Of a stretch of 64,000 nucleotides of DNA, positions 32,314 to 40,187 are shown piece by piece. Below the pieces are notes generated by a model. It ran no database searches, was not told where the DNA came from, and was given only the letters and a program-made list of their open reading frames with translations. Within the stretch, counting starts at the first letter, position 1; every line of letters starts with the position of its first letter. Origin of the DNA: Alphaproteobacteria bacterium (lineage in GTDB: Bacteria > Pseudomonadota > Alphaproteobacteria > UBA9219); the NCBI GenBank assembly GCA_028690155.1, contig JAQVBU010000007.1, positions 60,031-124,030 of the forward strand, in the 5' to 3' direction. Both the position numbers and the translations under genes were made by a program.

Positions 32314-33020
32314 GCCACACGGCCATAAATGGCGAACGTGTCAGGGTTTTGGGGGTGATCGGCCCATGTGGCCAGTTGATCGCCGCGTGAGAAATGCCAC
32401 CATTCCGAAGGATTGCGGACAAAGCCCTCGCGGGCAAGAAGTTCGCAAAGCTGCTTGCGGTTTGCATGGGCGCGTTTCCCTGTCGGATCCGCGGCTTCGG
32501 CAAAATAGTCAGGCCTTGAGCGGTCCGAGTTTTCGTCGAAAGGCGAGCCCATATCAAGGTCGTCCCCTGCGTCGTTTACAAGAGTGCAATCGAAGGCGGC
32601 GCCTGTGCTGTGAGGCGGAGGGCGCGCCGGATTCTCGCAGGGAACGGCCCAAAGGCGGAAGACTTTTTCCCAAACAGCCTCGCGGCTGGCTTCGGCAAGG
32701 GCGTCAACATTAAGGCCTTCTTCTTGAAGCTGCTGGGTGAAGGCTTTTTGAACCAAGTAGTCTTGCACCTTGTTGGGGCGATAGGCATCAAATAACTTGA
32801 TTTTCCAGCCGGGATGGGATTGGTGCAACAGTTCCTGTGCACGCAGGAGGGATTCAAGAATGGACTGGCGCAACATCCAAGGCGAGCAGGTTTCATAAGG
32901 TGCGCCGGCGCTGAGATAAGGGTGGGGGTCGCTAAGGACGAAGACACCTTGGGGAATGACGGCCATGGGTTCGCCGCATTCTCGGATTAGGACATGCTGA
33001 TAAGGTTTATCGAAAGACAT
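32310..33020 (-). CDS. D-Ala-D-Ala dipeptidase-like peptidase (M15D, VanX/DdpX type)
   Basis: The 236-aa protein has the VanX fold motifs. These are KIKLFDAYRPNKVQDYL, the zinc-binding SxHxxGxAxD as HSTGAAFDCTLV, and EWWHFSRGDQ near the C-terminus supplying the catalytic Glu and third zinc ligand. Such enzymes cleave D-Ala-D-Ala in wall turnover. No vanHA genes are near, so antibiotic resistance is not implied. There is no signal peptide, so a cytoplasmic location is likely. Confidence 0.9.
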   Translation of the reverse strand: MSFDKPYQHVLIRECGEPMAVIPQGVFVLSDPHPYLSAGAPYETCSPWMLRQSILESLLRAQELLHQSHPGWKIKLFDAYRPNKVQDYLVQKAFTQQLQEEGLNVDALAEASREAVWEKVFRLWAVPCENPARPPPHSTGAAFDCTLVNDAGDDLDMGSPFDENSDRSRPDYFAEAADPTGKRAHANRKQLCELLAREGFVRNPSEWWHFSRGDQLATWADHPQNPDTFAIYGRVA

Positions 33021-33023
33021 GGC

Positions 33024-33494
33024 TTAACTTTTCTCTGTGAGTATGGCTTCGCCGAAACGTTCCAGAGCCACGCGAAGATCGTCGTGATCAATGGATGATG
33101 CGCATTCTTTTATGGCGGCGCGTTTTTCCGGGTCGACCTCCTTTTTTTCCTTTTTGACGTGTGGGGGCGGCACGGCCGCCGCATCGAGAAGAATGCGCGT
33201 AAAAGCCTCATAGCCAAGATAGGTATTGATACGGCGACGGATAAGGTCGGCTTTAAAACTGAACTCCATAGCCAACCCTTTGGGAAGGCGGATGGTTAAC
33301 GTTCCTTTTTTTCGTTGGGCTTCGTGAGGCTGGTAGGGAAAGGTTATCTTGATCGGTGTCGTGTTTTGGGCATACTCGCTCCCGACGATGTCAGCCCAGT
33401 GACCGAGCAATGTGGCAAACAGCCCCCAGTCCTTGCCGGCGGAATGACGGGCAACTTTATCGACGGCATCGGCGAGTGGACGTAATTCAATCAT
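33024..33494 (-). CDS. DUF721 (DciA-like) protein
   Basis: DUF721 proteins include DciA, the helicase loader of most bacteria that lack DnaC. The 156-aa product has the N-terminal domain pattern (LRPLADAVDKVARHSAGKDWGLFATLLGHWADIVGSEYAQNT) and a hydrophobic AMEFSFKADLIRRRINTYLGYEAFTRI segment. The start at 33494 overlaps the divergent mutY start by two bases (CATG); a longer reading from 33530 would run into mutY. The dciA assignment follows from family and is likely but not proven. Confidence 0.8.
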   Translation of the reverse strand: MIELRPLADAVDKVARHSAGKDWGLFATLLGHWADIVGSEYAQNTTPIKITFPYQPHEAQRKKGTLTIRLPKGLAMEFSFKADLIRRRINTYLGYEAFTRILLDAAAVPPPHVKKEKKEVDPEKRAAIKECASSIDHDDLRVALERFGEAILTEKS

Positions 33495-34569
33495 GGGAAA
33501 GAGTTTGGCCTCGACACGCGAAAAAGTCAAAAACCATCCGAGCCCGGCGGCGTTGCTTCGTTGGTATGACCGGCATCGACGAGAGCTTCCTTGGCGCGCG
33601 TTGCCCCATGAAAAGGCCGATCCTTATCGCGTTTGGCTTTCCGAGATGATGTTGCAGCAAACGACAGTGGCGACCGTTACCCCTTATTTTAACAAATTTA
33701 TCCGGGCTTGGCCGACGTTGACGGCTTTGGCTGGGGCCGATCTCGACGATATTTTGCGAGTGTGGGCGGGGCTCGGGTACTATCGGCGGGCCAAGCTGTT
33801 ACACGAGGCCGCGCGCATTCTTCAAGCCGATTTTAAGGGACATTTCCCCGACGATGAAGCGGTCTTGCGTTCCTTGCCGGGTATAGGCGTTTACACGGCG
33901 GCGGCGATTGCGGCGATTGCGTTCGATAAACCCGCCAATGTGGTCGACGGCAATGTCGAGCGCGTTATGGCGCGCCTTTTCCTTGTCGACGAGCCTTTGC
34001 CGCACGCCAAAAAGACGCTTCGAGGTTTGGCCGCGACGTTGGTGCCCTCTCGGCGTCCGGGCGATTATGCTCAGGCGCTTATGGATCTCGGCGCCACGGT
34101 TTGTACGCCACGCGCTCCTTCATGTTCGGCTTGTCCATGGAAACGTCATTGCCGCGCGTTTGCCTTGGGAAAGGAAGGGGTTTTTCCACGCCGTCGCGTT
34201 CAAAAAGCCAAGCCCATCAGGAAAACAACGGCTTTTGTTCTTTTGAATGATCGCGGCGACGTGTTGCTGCGCCGTCGGCCTTCACACGGCCTTTTGGCCA
34301 ACATGATGGAGGTTCCGACAAGCCCTTGGCACAAGGGCGAGGCCTTCCCTCAAGAACAGGATTTTGCTTGTACGCCCGCCAAGGCTGTGTGGACAAAGTG
34401 CCCCGGTGTTGTGCGCCATGTCTTTTCTCATTTTATTCTTGAGGCTGTGGTTTTTAAGGCCGTCGTTCGCCGAAAACATTCTGGAACGTGGGTTTCTTTG
34501 GCTGATCTCGATAAGCAGGCTTTGCCGAGTGTTATGGAAAAAATTATTCGCAGAGCCTGCCTTTCTTAG
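33493..34569 (+). CDS. mutY: A/G-specific adenine glycosylase
   Basis: MutY (358 aa) removes adenine mispaired with 8-oxoguanine. The helix-hairpin-helix-GPD region (LRSLPGIGVYTAAAIAAIAFDKPANVVDGNVERVMAR) contains the catalytic Asp. The iron-sulfur cluster cysteines are CTPRAPSCSACPWKRHC. A C-terminal NUDIX-like domain (RRRPSHGLLANMMEVP) recognises 8-oxoG. The ATG overlaps the divergent DUF721 start. Confidence 0.96.
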   Translation: MGKSLASTREKVKNHPSPAALLRWYDRHRRELPWRALPHEKADPYRVWLSEMMLQQTTVATVTPYFNKFIRAWPTLTALAGADLDDILRVWAGLGYYRRAKLLHEAARILQADFKGHFPDDEAVLRSLPGIGVYTAAAIAAIAFDKPANVVDGNVERVMARLFLVDEPLPHAKKTLRGLAATLVPSRRPGDYAQALMDLGATVCTPRAPSCSACPWKRHCRAFALGKEGVFPRRRVQKAKPIRKTTAFVLLNDRGDVLLRRRPSHGLLANMMEVPTSPWHKGEAFPQEQDFACTPAKAVWTKCPGVVRHVFSHFILEAVVFKAVVRRKHSGTWVSLADLDKQALPSVMEKIIRRACLS

Positions 34570-34573
34570 GGGC

Positions 34574-34652
34574 TGGACTCATTAATGTCGCGCCCTTTGG
34601 ATTTGCGATAGGAAGGAAACAGAACCTCTCGAGATTAATAAGTCCAAACCCT
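34574..34652. repeat. Inverted repeat between mutY and next gene
   Basis: GCTGGACTCATTAATGTCG and the reverse complement of a similar sequence (GAGATTAATAAGTCCAAAC) face each other across about 40 bases. The shared core is TGGACTNATTAAT. The layout is that of a short transposon remnant or MITE with terminal inverted repeats, but no transposase is present. Confidence 0.5.
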
Positions 34653-34663
34653 CGTTCTGCCGC

Positions 34664-34692
34664 TTGGAAAAATCTACCTTCGTGCCTATAAT
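34664..34692 (+). promoter_or_regulatory. Sigma-70 promoter
   Basis: TTGGAA and a consensus TATAAT are separated by exactly 17 bases. The putative start of transcription lies about 20 bases before the ATG at 34720. Confidence 0.7.
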
Positions 34693-34719
34693 AGGCGCGC
34701 CTTTCGAAAGGATACGCCC

Positions 34720-35514
34720 ATGCTGCGCCTCCGGACGCTTTTCCCCCTCCTTTGCCTTCTGAGTGCCCTTTTCATAAGCCCTTTGGCTTATGCGCGCGAC
34801 GGCTATGATTCTGTGTCGTGGAAAAACCTTGTACGCACCTTGGTTCGCTTCAATGCCATTAATCTTGCCTCTCCGGAATTTCTGAAGGAATACGCCATTG
34901 TGACCGAGTGCGATCTTTATCAGGCCTATTACAACGATGAATTTAAGTGGAATCGCGTTTTAATGGCCATCAAGGATTCGGTTGAGGCAAACAAAAACTC
35001 GTTTCCTCAAAACTATGATCTCGACGTCAGGATGCAGTTGGATCGGTATGATTTTGAGGACAAACGGTTCCGCTTTACGCCGAAAACGGCGCTGTCCAAA
35101 GTCAACACGTTTTCTCTTTTTGAGGCAAGAAACGAAGAGTGTGGGTACGATCAGGTTGTTCTCTTGCCGCGCGCTTTTCGTGCCGTGATTCCGTCGGTTC
35201 TTTATCTTGAGGGGGTGCCGCTTTCCGAGTCTGAGGCCCAAGCCCTTCTTTCGCGCATGAAGGCCGCGAACAACGCGGACCGTTCGGTTTACGCACGGTA
35301 TAAATTCCGCATTGTTTATGTCGAGCCGTTACGCCGTGTGCAGGACATTTCACAAACGAACGCGGCCTCGTCGCGGCGTGAGAAAGCGTCAATCGCCGAA
35401 AGAAATGCTCGGCTCGATGCCGTCCTCGATTCGATCGAGTTTTACGAAGATATCGATATGACCAAACTTTTTTACCGATATAAACCGGACGGTCAAAAGG
35501 CCAAGCCACTTTGA
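34720..35514 (+). CDS. Secreted protein of unknown function
   Basis: The 264-aa product has a signal peptide (LFPLLCLLSALFISPLAYA) with an ARDG cleavage context. The mature part is mixed alpha/beta with the segment FLKEYAIVTECDLYQAYYNDEFKW and a C-terminal IEFYEDIDMTKLFYRY. It may belong to the DUF4852 family found in a few alphaproteobacteria, but that is only recalled resemblance. It is expressed alone from a strong promoter and converges on the NUDIX gene. Confidence 0.7.
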   Translation: MLRLRTLFPLLCLLSALFISPLAYARDGYDSVSWKNLVRTLVRFNAINLASPEFLKEYAIVTECDLYQAYYNDEFKWNRVLMAIKDSVEANKNSFPQNYDLDVRMQLDRYDFEDKRFRFTPKTALSKVNTFSLFEARNEECGYDQVVLLPRAFRAVIPSVLYLEGVPLSESEAQALLSRMKAANNADRSVYARYKFRIVYVEPLRRVQDISQTNAASSRREKASIAERNARLDAVLDSIEFYEDIDMTKLFYRYKPDGQKAKPL

Positions 35515-35534
35515 GACGGTGGCCGTTCCTCGGG

Positions 35535-35583
35535 GTTCTTTTGGCGTAGAGCGGAGAATCGCGCTTGTGGCGCAAAAGAACAC
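35535..35583. terminator. Possible bidirectional hairpin between convergent genes
   Basis: GTTCTTTTGGCG and CGCAAAAGAAC form an inverted repeat in the 113-base gap between the secreted-protein gene and the convergent NUDIX gene. There is no T-tract directly after the stem, so terminator activity is uncertain. Confidence 0.3.
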
Positions 35584-35627
35584 GTCTTGCAACGAGGCGT
35601 GCCTCTGTCATCATGGGGCCGCCGCGT

Positions 35628-36533
35628 TTAAAATGTCCGAGACGTTTTTGTTCCCGCGAGGACGCGTTCTTGCAGGACGTTTTTTCGAAAGGAAAAAAGT
35701 TTGGCCGGGCGCCCGGACGTTCCCTCTTTGATGCGCCCCGTTTCTTCGACGAGGCCCTGCCTTTCGATAAGGCGGCGAAAGTTTTGCTTGTGAAGAGGGG
35801 TTCCAGCAAGAGCTTCGACGGTGTTTTGAAGGTCGAGCATCGTGAATTCCTTGGGAAGAAGCTCAAAAACGACGGGGCGATATTTGATTTTGGCGCGCAG
35901 ACGTGCCATTGCCGTCGCGACGATGCGCCGGTGATCGTAGGCCATGGCTTCACCGAGACAAAGTTTCTTGGGACGGGGCGCTTCGGCAACAAGCCCCACC
36001 TCCCATAAAAGCTCGTAGCGTTGCAGAACGAGTTCTTCGTTCCAAGAACGTGGATCCGAAGGAAATGTGCCTTGGATGCGTGTGGCGCGTTCCTTCTTCT
36101 GGGCTGTTGAAGCGGCCTTGTTTTTCCACGCGTTCAGGGCGGGGAGAATGGTTTCGGCGATAAGGGGAGGTGGGCCAAGGCGATGGTCTTCCCAAGGAAA
36201 ATGCTTGTACCAAGGCGACCATGGCGATTTTTGTGGGCCTGAAGATTCGCGGACCAAGGCCAGATATCCAATGGACACAGCGCGGGCGTCGGCCGAGCGT
36301 CGTCCACGGTCGGCAAAGGTGTAGAGTTGTTCAATATACCCGAGGGTTTTATGAGCCTTCATCTTGGCCCATGCACGCAGACCTTGTTCAAGCGTACGGT
36401 GGTTTGTTTCGAAGGGCCCGCAGGGCAGAGAGAATCCGTCCGTTGTTAGGATGCTGGGGCTGCCTGCTTCGACGGCGACGATAACGGCGTTTAGTTCAAG
36501 AAGGACGGCTGAAAGACGCCCCGGTTCCATCAT
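35628..36533 (-). CDS. NUDIX-like/HTH regulator (NAD regulator type)
   Basis: The 301-aa protein has an N-terminal NUDIX-fold region (AVLLELNAVIVAVEAGSPSIL, then LGYIEQLYTFADRGRR). The catalytic NUDIX box is not conserved. A C-terminal winged helix has the NrtR-type ending RQGLVEETGRIKEGTSGRPAKLFSFR. Proteins of this layout are annotated in alphaproteobacteria as NAD regulators that sense ADP-ribose compounds. No NAD biosynthesis gene is adjacent, so the target is unknown. It overlaps no neighbour and lies one base from the next minus-strand gene. Confidence 0.82.
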   Translation of the reverse strand: MMEPGRLSAVLLELNAVIVAVEAGSPSILTTDGFSLPCGPFETNHRTLEQGLRAWAKMKAHKTLGYIEQLYTFADRGRRSADARAVSIGYLALVRESSGPQKSPWSPWYKHFPWEDHRLGPPPLIAETILPALNAWKNKAASTAQKKERATRIQGTFPSDPRSWNEELVLQRYELLWEVGLVAEAPRPKKLCLGEAMAYDHRRIVATAMARLRAKIKYRPVVFELLPKEFTMLDLQNTVEALAGTPLHKQNFRRLIERQGLVEETGRIKEGTSGRPAKLFSFRKNVLQERVLAGTKTSRTF

Positions 36534-36797
36534 TTACCACGACGACGTACGCGAAGACGAGTCATCGGTTTCCATTTGGTCGACGATATAGCCAATGCCG
36601 GTTCCGGCCACGCCGCCGATCGCCGCGCCGCATGAGACGCATCCGCCCATAATGACGGTTCCCAAAGCGCCGACGGCCGTTCCGGCGGCCGCGCCGGTCA
36701 GCATGCGCTGCTCTTGAGGGGTCAGCTCGGAACATCCCGCCAGAGCCAGCAGCCCAAAAACCAGCAGGGACTTTCTTGCGACGGTGCCGATAGACAT
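36534..36797 (-). CDS. Glycine-zipper lipoprotein
   Basis: This 87-aa protein has a lipoprotein signal (KSLLVFGLLALAGC, lipobox LAGC). Two small-residue-rich hydrophobic helices follow (AAAGTAVGALGTVIMGG and AIGGVAGTGIGYIV), typical of glycine-zipper outer-membrane lipoproteins. The start at 36797 is supported by TAAGGAGAGTGCT directly upstream. It is the first gene of the pair with the NUDIX regulator, whose ATG follows its TAA by one base on the minus strand. Confidence 0.8.
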   Translation of the reverse strand: MSIGTVARKSLLVFGLLALAGCSELTPQEQRMLTGAAAGTAVGALGTVIMGGCVSCGAAIGGVAGTGIGYIVDQMETDDSSSRTSSW

Positions 36798-36917
36798 AGC
36801 ACTCTCCTTAGAATTCAAACGAGGAAATTACGGTAACCCTATGTCAAGGAAGGTAAAAAAATGGTGAAGACGGCATCCTTTTTGAGAGAAATCTTAACAA
36901 ACAAGAAGGCTTATCTT

Positions 36918-38180
36918 TTATGGCGAAGGGTGCTGGCGTGATGCCTTGTGGAGTTTTGCTTGTGCAAACAGAAGAAGCGTTGACGGGTCTAACTGCCCTA
37001 GATGCTTGATGTTTTTTCCAGCGGCGAACACAAGTTGTTCGGATTCCCTTTGGCTTAGGATGTTTTTTTCGTCGAGTTCTTTTCTTGCCTTAAGGACGGC
37101 GTCCGCCAAGTCTTCTCTGTTTTGGGCTATGAAATAGAGAATATCGAGAAGAATTTTCCCGTTAGCCTGAAAGGGCCGTGCGATAGCCGCCTTGGTAAGG
37201 GTGGTGATGGTATCGGCATCAACGAACGATGGATCCTCTGCCACACGGGAGGCGAGTTCTTCAATAGGGCCACAGTTTACCAGAAGATCAACTTGCGTTT
37301 TGGTCACGGGGGTCTTTTTAGACGAGGCCGTGACGCCCCCTTTTTTCAGGGGTCGAAAAACACGAAGAGATTGTTTGTTGTTTGGTCTTTGCTCGGCCAT
37401 GTTAGGGGCGAAAGCTGGGCCGATCTTGTTGTGACCAAGGGTTTCCCTTTTCATTTCATTGAAAAGTGTTTTCGCTTCCGGATTCCATCGAAGAAGAGTT
37501 TTCACAAGCAGAGGCTCATCTTGAGGAAACGTAAGGATGAGGTTCTTAAGAAAACTCCGGGCGGATTCATACATCTCGGCGTTGTTTTTTTCTTTCGAGT
37601 TGAACAGAAGCCCGCTTGCACAAACAAAGGCGTGGTTTTTCAACGGGGGCTTTCGAAGCGCTTTTTTAAAAACAAAGGCAAGGGCGTCTTCGCGGTAATC
37701 GAACTTCTCCGTTTTCAGGGCGATCTTGCACGCGATAACGGTTGCCGCTTCTTCAAGATCGTCGCCTTTGTTGGAGAGGGAGGTCAAAAGGGCAAAGAAG
37801 GCGTTGTTGGCACTGGAATAGCTCCAATCATGGCTTTTTTCTGCCACGATGTTGACGGATTGATCGAGGGCCTTCAAAAGAGATGGGGCTAAAGACGGCT
37901 TCTGTCGAAGCTTGTTATCGGCAAAGGTAAGGGCTTTTTGTGCCCTCTCTTCGTTGCGTTGTTTTAAGGAAAGAAGGAGAAGCTCTGGCACAAGCGTGCT
38001 CATCGAGAGATCTTTGCTTCCTTGAAACGGATATTCGCTGCTGTTTTCCAAGAGCCGGTTAAGGAATTGAATCTGATCTTCCATACAGGCCTTTTCGTAG
38101 GCCGAGAGCAGATCTTTTGTTTTCAACTTTTGCGTGCTCATGTTCTTTTGTTCCGCGCTCCTTTTAGACGAGGCCTTCAT
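36918..38180 (-). CDS. Unknown helical protein
   Basis: The protein (420 aa from this start) has no recognised domain. It is nearly all helix, with repeated LLS/ALL patterns suggesting alpha-solenoid (HEAT/TPR-like) repeats at about 20-230. A basic linker (PLKKGGVTASSKKTPVTKTQ) and a second helical part follow. There is no signal peptide or membrane segment. The start is unsure: 38141 and 38300 are also open, and no good ribosome binding site was found. It is divergent from lpxC. Codon use is AT-leaning compared with neighbours. Confidence 0.6.
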   Translation of the reverse strand: MKASSKRSAEQKNMSTQKLKTKDLLSAYEKACMEDQIQFLNRLLENSSEYPFQGSKDLSMSTLVPELLLLSLKQRNEERAQKALTFADNKLRQKPSLAPSLLKALDQSVNIVAEKSHDWSYSSANNAFFALLTSLSNKGDDLEEAATVIACKIALKTEKFDYREDALAFVFKKALRKPPLKNHAFVCASGLLFNSKEKNNAEMYESARSFLKNLILTFPQDEPLLVKTLLRWNPEAKTLFNEMKRETLGHNKIGPAFAPNMAEQRPNNKQSLRVFRPLKKGGVTASSKKTPVTKTQVDLLVNCGPIEELASRVAEDPSFVDADTITTLTKAAIARPFQANGKILLDILYFIAQNREDLADAVLKARKELDEKNILSQRESEQLVFAAGKNIKHLGQLDPSTLLLFAQAKLHKASRQHPSP

Positions 38181-38277
38181 GGTAGGAAAGAATGAAAAGA
38201 TATCGTACAAAATTCTATGGTTAATTTGGGTCCTGATCTCTATGCGTGTAACAAATTGTAAGAATGCTTGTCTTTTC

Positions 38278-38305
38278 TTGATAACGGCATGCGTGTACAT
38301 ATAAA
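38278..38305 (+). promoter_or_regulatory. Probable lpxC promoter
   Basis: TTGATA and TATAAA are separated by 16 bases, ending 48 bases before the lpxC ATG at 38354. Confidence 0.5.
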
Positions 38306-38353
38306 TCAGGATGTTACCGAAAAATCGGGCCGGAAAAATAAGGATTTGTTTTT

Positions 38354-39322
38354 ATGTCTTATGAACCGTTTCTTGACGATCAAGGGTTGAAAAACACCGT
38401 ACCCCCTGCGTTGGGTGGAGCGGGGGAGACCTTTGCGCTTCAGCAAACGTTGGCTCGCGAGGTCGCTTGCTCCGGGGTTGGCGTTCATTCTGGCCAGACC
38501 GTTCATATGCGTTTATGCCCAGCTTCCGAGAATACGGGGATCGTTTTTATTCGGACCGACCTTGTCAACGGGGCGCGTACGGTCAATGCGCGTTGGGACA
38601 ATGTGGTCGACACGCGTTTGTGCACCGTTATTGGGAATGATCACGGCGGCCGCGTGGCCACGGTTGAGCATCTTATGGCTGCCCTTTTTGCTTGCGGCGT
38701 GGATAATGCCCGCATTGAAATTGACGGCGGAGAAGTGCCGGTTATGGATGGCAGCGCCGATGTTTTTGTCGGCCTTTTGGACGAGGCGGGACTTGCGCGC
38801 CAAAAAGCGCCACGCCGAGTCATTGATATTTTGGCGCCTGTTGACATCGTTTGCGAAGGTCGGCGCGTCAGCTTATCGCCGGCGGCCGAGCCGCGCTACA
38901 GCGTGACAATCGATTTTGACAGCGCTCCCATCAAGAGGCAGCGCTACGACATGGTTCTTTCTCCGGATGCCTTTAGGGATGAAATCTCTCGGGCGCGGAC
39001 GTTTGGTTTTTTTGAACAGGTCGATCAGCTCAAGAAGATGGGGCTTGCGCAGGGCGGGTCATTGGAGAATTCCATTATTATCAAGGATGGCCGAGTTCTT
39101 AATGAAGACGGTTTGCGTTATGAGGACGAGTTCGTGCGCCATAAGCTTTTGGACGCCATTGGTGACTTGGCCTTGGCCGGGGCTGTGCTCCGGGGCCATT
39201 TCGAGGGCGCTTGCTGCGGTCATGCCCTGAATAACCGCTTGTTGCGCGCTTTGTTCTCTAAGCCCGACGCCTGGCGTATTGCCGAGGATGGGTTTTGGGG
39301 ACTTCACGCGGCTGTTGCCTGA
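38354..39322 (+). CDS. lpxC: UDP-3-O-acyl-N-acetylglucosamine deacetylase
   Basis: LpxC (322 aa) is the committed zinc enzyme of lipid A synthesis. Motifs seen are GVGVHSGQTVHMRLCPA, VATVEHLMAALFACGVDNA with the first zinc histidine, and RHKLLDAIGDLALAG with the second histidine and aspartate. RGHFEGACCGHALNN carries the catalytic His. There is a 30-residue N-terminal extension. Its presence shows that the organism makes lipid A. bamD follows after 52 bases. Confidence 0.97.
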   Translation: MSYEPFLDDQGLKNTVPPALGGAGETFALQQTLAREVACSGVGVHSGQTVHMRLCPASENTGIVFIRTDLVNGARTVNARWDNVVDTRLCTVIGNDHGGRVATVEHLMAALFACGVDNARIEIDGGEVPVMDGSADVFVGLLDEAGLARQKAPRRVIDILAPVDIVCEGRRVSLSPAAEPRYSVTIDFDSAPIKRQRYDMVLSPDAFRDEISRARTFGFFEQVDQLKKMGLAQGGSLENSIIIKDGRVLNEDGLRYEDEFVRHKLLDAIGDLALAGAVLRGHFEGACCGHALNNRLLRALFSKPDAWRIAEDGFWGLHAAVA

Positions 39323-39374
39323 TCCGCCGCTTTTTATGCTATAAACGAAAGGCTTGTCGCTGGGTTGATTCGGT

Positions 39375-40169
39375 ATGCCTTGTCGTTTTTCTTTTCGGTT
39401 CAGTCCTCTTGTTTTGACGTTCGCCTTGGCGGCGGGCGTGACGGCGTGCGCCGGAAACGTGCCTCATGACGAGGTCGCGCCGGAGGAAGCTGTCGACGTT
39501 CTTTACACAAAGGGCGCGGACGCTTTGGATCGCGGCGCCTATAAAGAAGCGGCAAAGAACTTTGCGGAGGTCGATCGGCAACATCCCTATTCGTCGTGGG
39601 CCCTGCGCGCCGAGATTATGGAAGCGTTTTCGTATTACAAGGATATGGATTACGACAAGGCGATCCGTGCTTTGGACCAGTTTATCGAGCTCCATCCAGG
39701 AAACGCCGACGTTGCCTATGCGTATTATCTGAAAGCGTTATGTGATTACGAGCGCATCTTTGACGTCAAACGCGATCAGGCTGCAACCCGGCGGGCGCTG
39801 GAAGGCTTGCAGGGCATCGTTCAGCGTTTTCCCGATACGGAGTACGCGCGCGACGCCTCTTTGAAGATAGGCCTTATCCGCGACCATTTGGCCGGAGCCG
39901 AGATGGATGTGGGACGCTATTATCTTAAACGCCACCTTTATATCGCCGCCATCGGCCGCTTTAAGACGGTCGTCGATCGGTACCAAACCACAAGCCACGT
40001 TCCGGAAGCTCTGGAACGTTTGGTTGAATGCTATGTGGCTTTGGGTATGGCCGGAGAGGCGCAAAAAAACGCGGCTGTTTTGGGATATAATTTTCCTGGC
40101 AGCGATTGGTATCGGGACGCCTATAATCTTTTAAAGAAAAAAGGCCTTGTTTCGGACGGCGAGAAATAA
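39375..40169 (+). CDS. bamD: Outer membrane assembly lipoprotein BamD
   Basis: BamD (264 aa) is an essential part of the BAM complex. A lipoprotein signal (LTFALAAGVTAC) is followed by tetratricopeptide repeats: LYTKGADALDRGAYKEAAKNFAEVDRQHPYS, DYDKAIRALDQFIELHPG, and YLKRHLYIAAIGRFKTVVDRY. The order lpxC-bamD-recN is the classic alphaproteobacterial arrangement. Confidence 0.95.
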   Translation: MPCRFSFRFSPLVLTFALAAGVTACAGNVPHDEVAPEEAVDVLYTKGADALDRGAYKEAAKNFAEVDRQHPYSSWALRAEIMEAFSYYKDMDYDKAIRALDQFIELHPGNADVAYAYYLKALCDYERIFDVKRDQAATRRALEGLQGIVQRFPDTEYARDASLKIGLIRDHLAGAEMDVGRYYLKRHLYIAAIGRFKTVVDRYQTTSHVPEALERLVECYVALGMAGEAQKNAAVLGYNFPGSDWYRDAYNLLKKKGLVSDGEK

Positions 40170-40187
40170 GTGTCGGGGCGGACGAGC

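Noticed and set aside
32310-33020. Vancomycin-resistance VanX
   Set aside because: The peptidase has the M15D motifs, but no vanH, vanA or regulator genes are near, and the host is Gram-negative; a wall-turnover dipeptidase is more likely.
35102-35992. Open frame of 296 codons on the minus strand across the secreted-protein gene and the NUDIX gene end
   Set aside because: It overlaps two better-supported genes, is extremely arginine-rich and has no motif.
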